From: Eubacterium callanderi
GTDB taxonomy: Bacteria > Bacillota > Clostridia > Eubacteriales > Eubacteriaceae
Direction of reading: 5' to 3'
Assembly (NCBI RefSeq): GCF_900142645.1
Contig: NZ_FRBP01000007.1
Coordinates: forward strand, 251,971 to 315,970
DNA length: 64,000 bases
Below the pieces are notes generated by a model that was not told where the DNA came from, did no database searches, and saw nothing but the letters and a program-made list of their open reading frames with translations. This document shows, one piece after another, positions 1 through 10,492 of the stretch. Numbering within the stretch: position 1 is the first letter of the stretch; each line of letters opens with the position of its first letter. The position numbers and the translations under genes are program-made.

Positions 1-53
1 TCGGTTTAACACTGCCCCAGGATTTAAGCACAGCGACCGTGGTCAGTAAATAA
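1..53 (+). CDS. 3' end of an ABC transporter substrate-binding protein (partial)
   Basis: Only the last 16 codons and the TAA stop are inside the window (frame from base 3, ending VVSK). The sequence itself is too short to classify. The role is inferred from context: it lies just upstream of a COG4120-type permease and a COG1101-type ATPase, which normally follow a substrate-binding protein gene in the same operon. Its stop codon coincides with the first bases of the foldback repeat at 51-180. Confidence 0.5.
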   Translation, partial: GLTLPQDLSTATVVSK

Positions 54-180
54 TTGAGAATGAAGAATTGAGAATGGAGAATTACAGGAACAAAACCACA
101 GAGTGGTTTTGATGATGATCGAATCGGCAAAGCCGGTTCGCACCTTTAATTCTCCATTCTGCATTCTCAATTCTCCATTA
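51..180. repeat. 130-bp foldback (MITE-like) repeat
   Basis: The first 34 bases (51-84) and the reverse complement of the last 34 (147-180) agree at 29 of 34 positions and are built from GAATTGAGAATGGAGAATTA-like units. Between the arms lie two small perfect or near-perfect stems: 92-99 with 103-110, and 121-139. It separates the putative substrate-binding protein gene from the permease and carries no gene. It could fold as RNA in the operon transcript or be a non-autonomous transposon relic. Confidence 0.7.
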
Positions 181-212
181 GCAGTGTGTAAAATTTTAAG
201 TTTGAAAGGAAA

Positions 213-1115
213 ATGTCAATGGATATCATATCCGGATTAGTTATCAACGTCCTCGAGGAAGGCTTTATCTACGGGATTATGGCCGTCGGGGTGTACATTA
301 CCTATTCAGTTCTGGATTTTCCCGACCTTTCAGTGGACGGAACCTTCCCGCTGGGGATGTGTCTTACCGCCATGCTGATTACTGCCGGGGTCAATCCGTG
401 GCTTGCGTGCGTGGCGGCCTTTGTTGTGGGAGCGGCGGCTGGCTGTATTACGGGTTTTCTTCATGTGAAGCTCGGCATCACCGACCTGCTCTCCGGAATT
501 CTTGTGATGACAGGGCTTTACAGTATCAACCTGGCCCTGACCGGCGGCAGCGCAGTGCTGCCCTTTTACAATATGCCCACCATTTTTAACACCGGGCTGG
601 CAGCCGTTCTGCCCTCAGGCTACGGTCTTGTCATCATGGTGGCAGTGATTTGTATTGTGGTCAAGCTGCTCATTGACCTGTATTTAAAAACCCAGTCCGG
701 TATGCTGCTCCGGGCGTCCGGGGATAACCCGCAGTATGTTGTCTCACAGGGGCGTGATCCCGGAAAGATGAAAATCATCGGTCTGGCCATCGGCAACGGC
801 TGTACAGCCTTGTCCGGCTGTATTCTGGCACAGCAGACCGAATCCGCCAATGTGGCTGTGGGGACAGGGATGGTCGTTATGGCACTGGCTTCAGTCATCA
901 TTGGGATGAACCTGTTCAAGCGGGTATCCTTTGTAAAACCGACCCTCGCGGTGATCTTCGGGGCCATCATCTACAAGGCCTGCCTGGCCATCGCCATGCA
1001 GATCGGCCTGCCGACCAACTACCTCAAGCTGCTCATGGCCGTTATTTTTACCATCGCTCTGGTAGGCGGCAAGCTTTTCCCGGAAAGGAGAAAGAAAAAC
1101 CATGCAGAATCATGA
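213..1115 (+). CDS. ABC transporter permease (COG4120 type)
   Basis: A 300-residue, very hydrophobic integral membrane protein with about eight or nine predicted membrane segments. It resembles branched-chain-type permeases, including the early VYITYSVLDFPDLSVDG stretch typical of COG4120 uptake permeases. It would form the membrane channel with the ATPase encoded just downstream, whose start it overlaps by 14 bases. A GAAAGGA ribosome site precedes ATG 213; ATG 219 is an alternative start. The substrate cannot be read from the sequence; relatives are linked to amino-acid or similar small-molecule uptake. Confidence 0.85.
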   Translation: MSMDIISGLVINVLEEGFIYGIMAVGVYITYSVLDFPDLSVDGTFPLGMCLTAMLITAGVNPWLACVAAFVVGAAAGCITGFLHVKLGITDLLSGILVMTGLYSINLALTGGSAVLPFYNMPTIFNTGLAAVLPSGYGLVIMVAVICIVVKLLIDLYLKTQSGMLLRASGDNPQYVVSQGRDPGKMKIIGLAIGNGCTALSGCILAQQTESANVAVGTGMVVMALASVIIGMNLFKRVSFVKPTLAVIFGAIIYKACLAIAMQIGLPTNYLKLLMAVIFTIALVGGKLFPERRKKNHAES

Positions 1116-1899
1116 ACCTCTTGTCCGTATGGAACATATTTACAAAACCTTCAATCCGGATTCTGTCAACGAAGTGGTGTTGTTTGAGGATTTTAACCTG
1201 AGCATTAAAAAAGGCCGCTTTGTCTCCGTCATCGGGAGCAACGGCTCTGGAAAAACGACCATTTTAAACCTGCTCTGCGGCAGCCTGCCTGTGGATCAGG
1301 GGAAAATATATGTCGGCGGCAAGGACATTACCGGGCTCAAGGAATACCAGCACTCCGCCTTTATCGGCCGTGTGTTCCAGGACCCGTCCCTGGGTACCTG
1401 CCCCAGCATGACCATCCTTGAAAATATGGCGCTGGCAGACCGGAAGGGCAAGCCCTATGGACTGGGCATTGGCGTCAATAAAAAGCGTATTGATTTTTAT
1501 AAAAGCCAGCTGGAGCTTTTAAAGCTGGGGCTGGAGAATAAAATTGATCTGCAGGTCGGCAGCCTGTCCGGCGGCCAGCGTCAGGCGCTGGCGCTGCTCA
1601 TCTCCACCATGACGCCCATTGACCTGCTGATTCTGGACGAGCACACTGCCGCCCTTGATCCAAAGTCCAGCGAGAACGTCATGGAGCTCACCGAAAAGCT
1701 GGTGCGCGAAAAACATCTGACCACCCTCATGGTGACGCATAACCTCAAATTTGCCATCAACTACGGCGACCGGCTGGTCATGATGCACCGCGGCAATATC
1801 GTGATTGATAAATCCGACGATATGAAGGACGCCTTGGTGGTCAGAGACTTGACGGATAAATTTAATGAAATCAGTATTGAGGATGGCAATTCGTTATAA
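1102..1899 (+). CDS. ABC transporter ATP-binding protein (COG1101 type)
   Basis: A 265-residue ATPase. Walker A is GSNGSGKT near residues 46-53, the signature is SLSGGQRQ near 153-160, and Walker B is LLILDEHTAAL near 174-184, followed by the switch histidine in MVTHN. It couples ATP hydrolysis to the permease encoded immediately upstream (14-base overlap, ribosome site GGAAAGGAG inside the permease gene). The translational overlap indicates one operon and coupled synthesis. A terminator follows directly, closing the operon. Confidence 0.9.
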   Translation: MQNHEPLVRMEHIYKTFNPDSVNEVVLFEDFNLSIKKGRFVSVIGSNGSGKTTILNLLCGSLPVDQGKIYVGGKDITGLKEYQHSAFIGRVFQDPSLGTCPSMTILENMALADRKGKPYGLGIGVNKKRIDFYKSQLELLKLGLENKIDLQVGSLSGGQRQALALLISTMTPIDLLILDEHTAALDPKSSENVMELTEKLVREKHLTTLMVTHNLKFAINYGDRLVMMHRGNIVIDKSDDMKDALVVRDLTDKFNEISIEDGNSL

Positions 1900-1903
1900 A
1901 AAG

Positions 1904-1933
1904 AAAAGGATCTGCGAAAACAGGTCTTTTTTT
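1904..1933 (+). terminator. Rho-independent terminator of the ABC operon
   Basis: An 11-bp stem with two G-T wobbles (1904-1914 with 1921-1931), a six-base loop and a run of seven T, starting four bases after the ATPase stop codon. Confidence 0.75.
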
Positions 1934-1943
1934 AAACGGTCTG

Positions 1944-1972
1944 ATTTTTCTTTAAGCGAGACGGGGTATAAT
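1944..1972 (+). promoter_or_regulatory. Probable sigma-A promoter of the acetyltransferase gene
   Basis: A consensus TATAAT lies at 1967-1972, 27 bases before ATG 1999. The -35 position is only T-rich (1944-1949), so the promoter is called mainly on the -10 box and its position after a terminator. Confidence 0.45.
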
Positions 1973-1998
1973 GATTGTATTAACACCGGGAGGAAATC

Positions 1999-2595
1999 AT
2001 GAAGAAAGATTATAAAATTACCAAACTCAACACACTGGAGTCCGGCTTTCGGCACCAGGCTGTCCGCTTGTTTGTCGAGGGCTTTTACGATATGATCAAG
2101 TCCATTTCAGCTGATAAGGATGTGCTGTTTCAGCTTTTTGAGCCAGCGCTGCGAAATGATATGGCCTACGTCTGCCTTGACGGCGAAAAGGTTGTGGGGC
2201 TTCTGGCTTACTCCGACAATAAACGCCGCGCCTTTGATATAGAAAGAAGCGGGGTGTCCCGGGTGTTTGGGCCTGTAAAGAGCCGAGTCATCAAGACGCA
2301 GCTTATGTTTATCATTGGAAAGCCCGCTGTGAAAAGGGACGACGAGGGCTACATCGATTTTCTGGCCACTGACCCGGCCTGCAGAGGACAGGGCATTGCC
2401 ACAAAGATGATCAATTATGTGGCTGAAAATGCCGGAATTTCCAGTCTGAGCCTGGACGTGATCGGCGGCAATGGAAATGCCATACGCCTGTACCGCCATC
2501 TGGGTTTTAAGACCACAGAAATACAGGACAACCTGCTGCTGCGCATAGCCGGCATCCGTAAGCTGCTGATTATGAAAAAAGAGTTATACGAATAA
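1999..2595 (+). CDS. GNAT-family N-acetyltransferase
   Basis: A 198-residue protein with a GNAT fold. The acetyl-CoA pyrophosphate-binding loop is seen as ATDPACRGQGIATKMI near residues 121-136 (R/Q-x-x-G-x-G/A pattern), followed by LDVIGGNGNAIRLYRHLGF near 154-172, the usual motif B region. It would transfer acetyl from acetyl-CoA to an amine; the substrate is unknown. The ribosome site GGGAGG lies just upstream. It is monocistronic, with its own -10 box and a strong terminator. Confidence 0.85.
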   Translation: MKKDYKITKLNTLESGFRHQAVRLFVEGFYDMIKSISADKDVLFQLFEPALRNDMAYVCLDGEKVVGLLAYSDNKRRAFDIERSGVSRVFGPVKSRVIKTQLMFIIGKPAVKRDDEGYIDFLATDPACRGQGIATKMINYVAENAGISSLSLDVIGGNGNAIRLYRHLGFKTTEIQDNLLLRIAGIRKLLIMKKELYE

Positions 2596-2601
2596 AAAAC
2601 C

Positions 2602-2628
2602 CGGAGGATAATGATCCTCCGTTTTTTT
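2602..2628 (+). terminator. Rho-independent terminator after the acetyltransferase
   Basis: Perfect 8-bp stem CGGAGGAT/ATCCTCCG with a four-base loop followed by seven T. Confidence 0.9.
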
Positions 2629-2754
2629 ATACGTGTTTTCTGTTTCACAGCAGGTTATACCTTTTGTCTGTTAATATAGCCGCGGCGTTTCTTTTTTTAC
2701 CCAAAGATGATACAATAAATTATCAATATATTTAAATACGAGAAAGAGGAACCA

Positions 2755-4128
2755 ATGAAAAAAGGCGATATTATCGATATTAGAATAGAAGGCATTGAAT
2801 TTCCGGGGAAATCCTGGGGAATGGTGGAGGAAGAGAGCGGCGCCAAAAAGGTTGTGATTAAAAACGGTATTCCCGGGCAGCTCGTTAAAACCCGGATTAC
2901 CAAAAAACGCAGTAAGAAAATCGAAGGGCAGCCCCTGGAAATTCTGTCGGCCTCCCCCTTGGAAATTCCAGCAGAATGCCCGGCCTTTGGCAAATGCGGC
3001 GGCTGTACCTACCAGAGCCTTCCCTACGAGAAACAGCTTGAGCTAAAGGCCAATTATGTTTTAAGCCTGCTGGGTAAAGCCGGAATCGACGGCTTCGAGT
3101 TTGGAGGGATTATCCCCAGCCCGGAAGTGTTTGAGTACCGTAATAAAATGGAATACTCCTTTGGCGACGACGTGAAGGACGGCCCCTTGCTTTTGGGCAT
3201 GCACGAGCGCGGCAGTTTTTACAACATTGTCAAAACCGACTGCTGCCGCCTGACAGACGAAGACTTCAACATTATCCAGCGAGCCGTCCTCGGCTATTTT
3301 CAGGAAAAAGACCAGACCTATTTCCACAAGCGGAGCCATGAGGGCTTCCTGCGCCATCTGGTTATCCGGAAAGGCAGGCAGACCGGAGAAATCCTCGTCA
3401 ATCTGGTTACCACCTCCCAGTCAGAACTGGACAGCGCGGATTTTACCGAGCTACTTCTGACCCTTGAGCTGTCCGGCGAAATTAAGGGCATCCTCCATAC
3501 CATCAACGATGGAGTGGCCGATGTGGTAAAAAAAGATGACCTGCATATTCTGTACGGCGAGGACTGTATTCACGACAAAATCCTCGGCCTGGAATTTGAA
3601 ATCTCGACCTTCTCCTTTTTCCAGACCAATACACTGGGCGCAGAAAAGCTGTATTCTGTTGTCCGCGATTACGTCGGAGACCGCCAGGATAAGACCATCT
3701 TCGACCTGTACTGCGGCACCGGCACCATCGCCCAGGTCCTGGCCCCGGTGGCGAAAAAAGTCATCGGTATCGAGCTTATCGAGGAAGCCGTCGAAGCCGC
3801 AAAGATCAACGCCGAAGCCAACGGCCTGCACAACTGCGCGTTTATCGCCGGCGATGTTATGGAGAAAGTAGCCGAGCTGCCCGACAATCCCGATATCATC
3901 ATCCTCGACCCCCCGAGGGATGGCATCCATCCCAAAGCGATCTTTAAAATTATCGGCTTCAAGCCTGATACCTTTATCTACGTGTCCTGCAAAGCCACCT
4001 CCCTGGCGAGGGACCTGCCGTTTTTTAAGGAAGCAGGGTATGGGGTGGAGAAAGTCTGCTGTGTGGATATGTTTCCGCATGTGGGACATGTGGAGTGCAT
4101 AGCGTTGATACAAAGAGTGAAATCATAA
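2755..4128 (+). CDS. rlmD: 23S rRNA (uracil-5-)-methyltransferase, RlmD/RumA type
   Basis: A 457-residue TrmA/RumA family enzyme that methylates a uridine in 23S rRNA with S-adenosylmethionine. An N-terminal TRAM-like RNA-binding domain (about residues 1-60) is followed by the iron-sulfur cysteines CPAFGKCGGC (about 79-88). The SAM-binding motif is FDLYCGTGTIAQVLA (about 319-333), the DPPRDGIHP motif is near 386, and the catalytic-cysteine region is VSCKATSLARDL (about 411-422). The C terminus looks complete. The AT-rich ICE starts right after the stop. Related rum genes are known integration targets of some streptococcal elements, so the 3' end is a plausible attachment site. Confidence 0.92.
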   Translation: MKKGDIIDIRIEGIEFPGKSWGMVEEESGAKKVVIKNGIPGQLVKTRITKKRSKKIEGQPLEILSASPLEIPAECPAFGKCGGCTYQSLPYEKQLELKANYVLSLLGKAGIDGFEFGGIIPSPEVFEYRNKMEYSFGDDVKDGPLLLGMHERGSFYNIVKTDCCRLTDEDFNIIQRAVLGYFQEKDQTYFHKRSHEGFLRHLVIRKGRQTGEILVNLVTTSQSELDSADFTELLLTLELSGEIKGILHTINDGVADVVKKDDLHILYGEDCIHDKILGLEFEISTFSFFQTNTLGAEKLYSVVRDYVGDRQDKTIFDLYCGTGTIAQVLAPVAKKVIGIELIEEAVEAAKINAEANGLHNCAFIAGDVMEKVAELPDNPDIIILDPPRDGIHPKAIFKIIGFKPDTFIYVSCKATSLARDLPFFKEAGYGVEKVCCVDMFPHVGHVECIALIQRVKS

Positions 4129-4286
4129 AAATCCTGCATTTTAAGCAGTTTTACAAGCATTATGTCTTTAATGAAGATGGCGATGGAGGAAGAAAAAAAG
4201 TCCTAAAAAATTATATTGATGTTTATGTTTGCATTGATATGGTGTGTGGAGATACAAGGAATGAATTGGGAAGTGAGGAATAAGAA
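4129..4286. other. Left ICE junction, no convincing gene
   Basis: 158 bases between rlmD and the first ICE gene. A 62-codon reading frame spans it but starts inside rlmD, lacks a ribosome site and has no recognisable sequence. The attachment site is expected here or in the last bases of rlmD; without the right end it cannot be fixed. Confidence 0.4.
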
Positions 4287-4571
4287 ATGATTAGGTGGAT
4301 AATAAAAATAATATTGTTTCCATTCAGCTTGCTACTTAGTATCCTCACAGCCTTTCTAACATTCCTGCTCGGCATAGGAACAACTATTCTGTATTTCTTA
4401 ATGCTAATGTGTATTGTTACTGCAATAGGATCATTTATGCAAAAAGATATATCACTTGGCATTGAAGCACTGGTATTAGGATTTTTGTTAAGTCCTTATG
4501 GAATACCTATGGTTGGAGCAACAGTTTTAGCCTTCCTTAAAGGTATAAACGAAGTAATAAAATCAATCTAA
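4287..4571 (+). CDS. CD1845-like small membrane protein of CTn elements
   Basis: A 94-residue protein with two or three hydrophobic segments (about residues 5-30, 32-50, 60-85) and the PYGIPMVGA stretch near the C terminus. The pattern matches the CD1845 family of small membrane proteins found next to the replication initiator in Clostridium difficile CTn-type elements. The molecular role is unknown. It is the first gene of the element and is closed by its own terminator at 4596-4628. Confidence 0.65.
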   Translation: MIRWIIKIILFPFSLLLSILTAFLTFLLGIGTTILYFLMLMCIVTAIGSFMQKDISLGIEALVLGFLLSPYGIPMVGATVLAFLKGINEVIKSI

Positions 4572-4595
4572 AAAATTTCATACAAATGGTTACCA

Positions 4596-4628
4596 AAGAC
4601 GATAGAGAAAAAAACTATCGTCTTTTTC
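4596..4628 (+). terminator. Rho-independent terminator
   Basis: Perfect 11-bp stem AAAGACGATAG/CTATCGTCTTT with an A-rich loop and T-run, between the CD1845-like gene and repA. Confidence 0.85.
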
Positions 4629-4661
4629 TTTGCAAAATTTTAAGGAGGGAGGTGATCCTGT

Positions 4662-5441
4662 ATGGACTTTGACTATTTCTATAACAGAGAAGCTGAGAAA
4701 TTTAATTTCCTGAAAGTTCCGGAGATATTAGTTGATGGAGAAGAATTTAAGGGATTATCGGCAGAAGCAATTATCCTTTATTCCATGCTTTTAAAACGCA
4801 CAGGTATGTCCTTTAAGAATAACTGGGTGGATAAGGAGGGCAGAGTATTTATCTATTTCACAGTCGAAGAAATTATGAAAAAAAGAAATATTTCAAAGCC
4901 GACTGCCATAAAAACATTGGATGAGCTTGATATGAAAAAAGGAATTGGACTGATTGAAAGAGTAAGGCTTGGACTTGGAAAGCCAAACATTATTTATGTC
5001 AAAGATTTTATGAGTGTATTTCAGGTAAAAGAAAATGACTTTCAGAAGTTAAAAAACTTTACTTCAGAAGTAAAAAATATTGACCTCAGAAGTAAAGAAA
5101 ATGAACTTCAAGAGGTTAAGAATGTTGACTCTAACTATATAGAGAATAATAAGAGTAAGTATAGTAAGAGAGATAATAGTTTTGGTAAAAACGGACTTGG
5201 AACATTTCAAAATGTATTTTTAACGGCAGAAGATATATCCGATTTACAAATTACATTAAATTCGCAGCTTGAAAATTACATCGAACGCTTATCCGCATAT
5301 ATCAAAAGCACCGGAAAGACATATAAAGACCATAAGGCAACAATCCTTTCTTGGTTCTATAAAGATCAGGGAAGAAGTAAAGACACCAAAGCATCAAATA
5401 TCCCGACATGGGAAGAATATGACAAAGGAGAACACCTATGA
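4662..5441 (+). CDS. repA: Replication initiator protein A (RepA_N type)
   Basis: A 259-residue protein. The N-terminal 110 residues have the RepA_N winged-helix look (FLKVPEILVDGEEFKGLSAE, then a TVEEIMKKRNISKPTAIKTLDEL helix-turn-helix). The middle is charged and low-complexity. The C-terminal 70 residues resemble the DnaD/DUF6017-like tail seen in CTn initiators. It probably starts replication of the excised circular element. A strong AAGGAGGGAGGTGAT ribosome site precedes ATG 4662. It overlaps the DnaC-like gene by four bases, so the two are translationally coupled. Confidence 0.8.
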   Translation: MDFDYFYNREAEKFNFLKVPEILVDGEEFKGLSAEAIILYSMLLKRTGMSFKNNWVDKEGRVFIYFTVEEIMKKRNISKPTAIKTLDELDMKKGIGLIERVRLGLGKPNIIYVKDFMSVFQVKENDFQKLKNFTSEVKNIDLRSKENELQEVKNVDSNYIENNKSKYSKRDNSFGKNGLGTFQNVFLTAEDISDLQITLNSQLENYIERLSAYIKSTGKTYKDHKATILSWFYKDQGRSKDTKASNIPTWEEYDKGEHL

Positions 5442-6289
5442 TGAAAGAATTAGAAAAAATAATGATAGAGGATGTAGAGTATTCTTACGATCCTGAAAAA
5501 GAGTATATCAAGGAGGGACACGCCTATTGTAAGGTCTGCCACGAACGAAAAGATGGAAAGCCAATCCAAATGTTAAATAAGCCGATGATTTTCAAAATGC
5601 CTTGTAGGTGCGACAGAGATAGAGAAGTCAAAGAAAAGGAACGAGAAAAGCAGATGGAAATAGAACGATTAAAAAGGAACTGCTTTAATTCCATTATCCA
5701 GTGGGCATATACCTTTGAGAATTATCAGGCAAAAGAAAATCAAAGTCTTATCATCGCTAAAAACTTTGTAAAAGACTATGAGGAGATGAAAAAAGAAAAT
5801 ATCGGACTACTATTCTATGGCTCAGTAGGAAGTGGTAAGACATACCTTGCTTGTTCCATCGCCAATGCTCTAACTGAACAGTATCAGATAAGTGTTAAGA
5901 TAAGAAACTTTGCTCAAATCATAAATGAGCTACAAAAAAGCAGTTTTGACTTTGATAAAAACGCATATATTGAATCCCTTGTAAATACTTCCGTTCTTAT
6001 CTTAGATGATTTAGGAATTGAAAGAGATACAAGCTATGCTAAAGAGCAAGTATATAACATTGTCAACAACAGGTACTTAAAACAGAAACCGACTATTTTT
6101 ACTACCAATCTTTCCTATGACACAATTCTAAATTGCACGGAAAGTGTGGAATATCAAAGGATTTATTCACGAATTATAGAGATGTGTATTCCTGTGATGG
6201 TTGTAGGAGAAGATTTTAGAAAGGTTATTCAAAAGGATAAACTGAATCGTAATAAAGACAGACTACTGAATGGAGGTGTGAGAATTTGA
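5438..6289 (+). CDS. DnaC/IstB-like AAA+ ATPase (helicase loader type)
   Basis: A 283-residue protein. An N-terminal zinc-binding-like region (CKVCHERK near 32-39 and PCRCDRD near 55-61) precedes an AAA+ core with Walker A FYGSVGSGKTYLAC (about 126-139) and Walker B VLILDDLGIE (about 186-195). It probably loads a replicative helicase at the element origin together with RepA, whose gene it overlaps. ATG 5441 is an equally possible start. The next gene overlaps its end. Confidence 0.82.
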   Translation: MMKELEKIMIEDVEYSYDPEKEYIKEGHAYCKVCHERKDGKPIQMLNKPMIFKMPCRCDRDREVKEKEREKQMEIERLKRNCFNSIIQWAYTFENYQAKENQSLIIAKNFVKDYEEMKKENIGLLFYGSVGSGKTYLACSIANALTEQYQISVKIRNFAQIINELQKSSFDFDKNAYIESLVNTSVLILDDLGIERDTSYAKEQVYNIVNNRYLKQKPTIFTTNLSYDTILNCTESVEYQRIYSRIIEMCIPVMVVGEDFRKVIQKDKLNRNKDRLLNGGVRI

Positions 6290-6771
6290 TCAATGAAGAA
6301 ATTGCAAGAAAAACACTGAATATGGAAATCAAGGCTGCTAAGGTAACGGGAAAACTTCTTTTTACATTACTAAAGAAACTGATGAAAGAGGCAGAAAAAC
6401 TTGGCGGACTTGAAAAACTCGTAAGTAGCAAAGGAAACGAAGTAAAGCTTAAAGATATAGTTAAAAAGGGACAGCTTGAAGAAATTCCGGTAGAAGAAGC
6501 GGAACTTAAGGAACTGAAAAAAGAGCTGAACAGATATGGTGTTAAGTTTTCGGTGATGAAAGATAAGGAAAGTGGGAAATACTCAGTATTCTTTCAAGCT
6601 AAAGATATGAAAGTTATGGATAAAGCCTTTAAGCATGCTTTGTCAGAATCAGAAAAGAAAACGGAAAGGAAAGAGTCCATTCATAAGAACATAGAGAAGT
6701 TTAAGGAGATGGCTAAAAATGCTATTTCAAAAGATAAAATCAAGAATAAACAAAAGGAGCAGAGCCTATGA
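6286..6771 (+). CDS. pcfB: PcfB family conjugation protein (DUF3801)
   Basis: A 161-residue, lysine-rich protein starting at TTG 6286 after GGAGGTG. The order 'IARKTLNMEIKAAKVTG', a helical segment, then 'YGVKFSVMKDKESGKYSVFFQAKD' matches the PcfB/DUF3801 family. In pCF10 the PcfB-type accessory works with the VirD4 coupling protein and the relaxase. Here it lies two genes upstream of virD4, overlapping both neighbours by four bases. Confidence 0.8.
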   Translation: MINEEIARKTLNMEIKAAKVTGKLLFTLLKKLMKEAEKLGGLEKLVSSKGNEVKLKDIVKKGQLEEIPVEEAELKELKKELNRYGVKFSVMKDKESGKYSVFFQAKDMKVMDKAFKHALSESEKKTERKESIHKNIEKFKEMAKNAISKDKIKNKQKEQSL

Positions 6772-7488
6772 ATAAGTTAATAACATTTGAAAATACGGAA
6801 TTTGGGAAACTCACTGTAATTGAAAAAGGCGGTGAGTTTTTCTTTATTGGGAAAGAAGTAGCTGAAAAATTAGGATATATCAATCCACAAAAAGCTATAC
6901 GAGATCATATTGAAGATGAGGACAAGCTGACCGAACGATTCGTTCAGTCAGGTCAAGGTAGAAATATGTACATCATCAACGAGTCCGGTCTTTATTCTCT
7001 TATCCTCTCTTCCAAGCTACCACAGGCAAAAGAGTTTAAGAGGTGGGTTACCAAAGATGTACTTCCGAGTATTCGTAAAAACGGCGGATATATCAAAAAT
7101 CAAGAGAATTTGTCAAAAGAAGAGATACTCGCTAATGCGGTGATTGTTGCAAATAACCTCATTGCTGAAAAGGAGAAAGTGATTGAGGATTTAGAGCTGA
7201 AAGCCAAGTATTTCGATGAACTGGTAGATAATAACTTGCTTACTAATTTTAGAAATACGGCAAAGGAGCTTCATCTTCCGCAGAAAGTATTCATTCAATT
7301 TCTTATAGACAAAGAACTTATCTATCGGGATAAGAAAAATAGGCTTCTTCCTTACGCCAAGAATAACAAGGGATATTTTGAGATTAAGGAATGGTGTAGA
7401 AATGATAATGATGCGGTAGGTATTCAAACCTTTGTAACACCTAAAGGCAGACACTTTCTTTTACTCCTAATTGGAGGTGATGATACTT

Positions 7489-7499
<11 letters not shown>
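6768..7499 (+). CDS. Phage-type antirepressor (Bro-N plus KilAC-like)
   Basis: A 243-residue protein. Residues 1-105 form a Bro-N domain (FENTEFGKLTVIEKGGEFFFIGKEVAEKLGY, then ESGLYSLILSSKLPQAKEFKRWVTKDVLPSIRKNGGYI). Residues about 140-235 resemble the KilAC domain of phage antirepressors. Proteins of this type counter CI-like repressors in phages; in an ICE operon it may control the transfer genes, but its target is unknown. It sits between pcfB and virD4, overlapping both. Confidence 0.8.
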
Positions 7500-9530
<2,031 letters not shown>

Positions 9531-9547
9531 GAAGGTGGAAAAACTGA

Positions 9548-9579
9548 GGCCATTCACTTTTATAGTGGATGGCCTTTTT
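9548..9579. terminator. Bidirectional terminator between tnpV and the XRE gene
   Basis: An 11-bp stem with one wobble (GGCCATTCACT/AGTGGATGGCC), a TTTAT loop and T-run, sitting between two convergent genes. Confidence 0.8.
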
Positions 9580-9580
9580 G

Positions 9581-10429
9581 CTACCTGCGCTTTTTCTTTT
9601 TTGGCATATAATACGGCTGTGACTTGGCTTTTCCCCGCATATTGTTTGGGTTTTTAAGCAGTTTGGACAGGCTCAGTATCCGCAGAAAAGCCGAAAAGTC
9701 CTCGGATGAAATTTTTTCAAAAGGAATCTGCATTTTATCACAGAACTCATGGATCATAGCTTCTGTGTCGGTTCCCATCTGTATGGCCTGTTCAAAATTC
9801 TCTTTGACCTCATCCAGTGTTGGCTGTGGGTCGGCTGTGGTCTTGTCTTTCAAATGGGCTTCCCGTATATCCCGGACAATGCTGTCCAGATCATCATGAA
9901 GGATATGGCTGTAAAAATCGTTCTCCTGTACCTGACCCAATTCCAGCGTCCGCATATACAGATCATTTTCTCCAGGTGCGTGTTCTTTAAGAATGGTCTG
10001 CCGGGTAGCTTCCAGAATCAGATTCATCTGGTTCACCCGCATATCAGCGATCTGGTCAATAAAGATTTCCATATCAACCATCAGCCGCAAAAAATTTGGA
10101 TGAGTCGCCAGTTCACAAAGCAGGCGGTTGTTGATCTTTCCGCTGCTCAAAAGTTCCACCATAGCGTCACTCAGATGCAGAGCTTGAAGCTCCGTGTTTG
10201 GGTGATTTTTATTTTCTGACACGCCCATCAGATAATCAGTGGACACTCCGTAAAACTTTGCCAGTGTCGCAATCGCAAATGGGCTGATGTCTTTGTAGTC
10301 ATCGCTCTCATATTTCCCCAGTGCCGACTTAGACAGGCCGGTCTGTTCTGCCAGCTGTTCCAGCGTCAGGTGCTTATCCACCACTCGCAGGTCTTTGAGC
10401 CGTTCCGGGATTGACAGTTTTGTGTACAT
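9581..10429 (-). CDS. XRE-family transcriptional regulator (IME1)
   Basis: A 282-residue protein. An N-terminal Cro/CI helix-turn-helix (ERLKDLRVVDKHLTLEQLAEQTGLSKSALGKYE, residues about 9-41) precedes a long alpha-helical domain with NNRLLCELATHPNF and a lysine-rich C terminus. Start ATG 10429 follows GGCAAGGAGGTGC; a longer open frame upstream to 10750 lacks a ribosome site. It is transcribed against the rest of IME1. A shared operator-like site overlaps its promoter region, so self-regulation is likely. The paralogue in IME2 has the same arrangement. Confidence 0.85.
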   Translation of the reverse strand: MYTKLSIPERLKDLRVVDKHLTLEQLAEQTGLSKSALGKYESDDYKDISPFAIATLAKFYGVSTDYLMGVSENKNHPNTELQALHLSDAMVELLSSGKINNRLLCELATHPNFLRLMVDMEIFIDQIADMRVNQMNLILEATRQTILKEHAPGENDLYMRTLELGQVQENDFYSHILHDDLDSIVRDIREAHLKDKTTADPQPTLDEVKENFEQAIQMGTDTEAMIHEFCDKMQIPFEKISSEDFSAFLRILSLSKLLKNPNNMRGKAKSQPYYMPKKKKRR

Positions 10430-10463
10430 CAAAGCACCTCCTTGCCATCGGTTTTTGTTTTTC

Positions 10464-10492
10464 ATTATAGCACATTTCCGAGAGCGTGGAAA
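10464..10492 (-). promoter_or_regulatory. Promoter and operator of the IME1 XRE gene
   Basis: On the minus strand a TATAAT box (10469-10464) has TTTCCA about 17 bases upstream. The site TTCCG-N4-CGTGGAAA at 10476-10492 recurs at 27026-27042 in front of the IME2 regulator gene, also next to a TATAAT box. Conservation between two divergent elements suggests the binding site of the XRE proteins. Confidence 0.65.

Noticed and set aside
3451..4113. 220-codon minus-strand frame opposite rlmD
   Set aside because: Antisense shadow of a GC-richer gene; no ribosome site or family.
4095..4283. 62-codon frame across the rlmD end and ICE junction
   Set aside because: It starts inside rlmD, has no ribosome site and no protein-like features.
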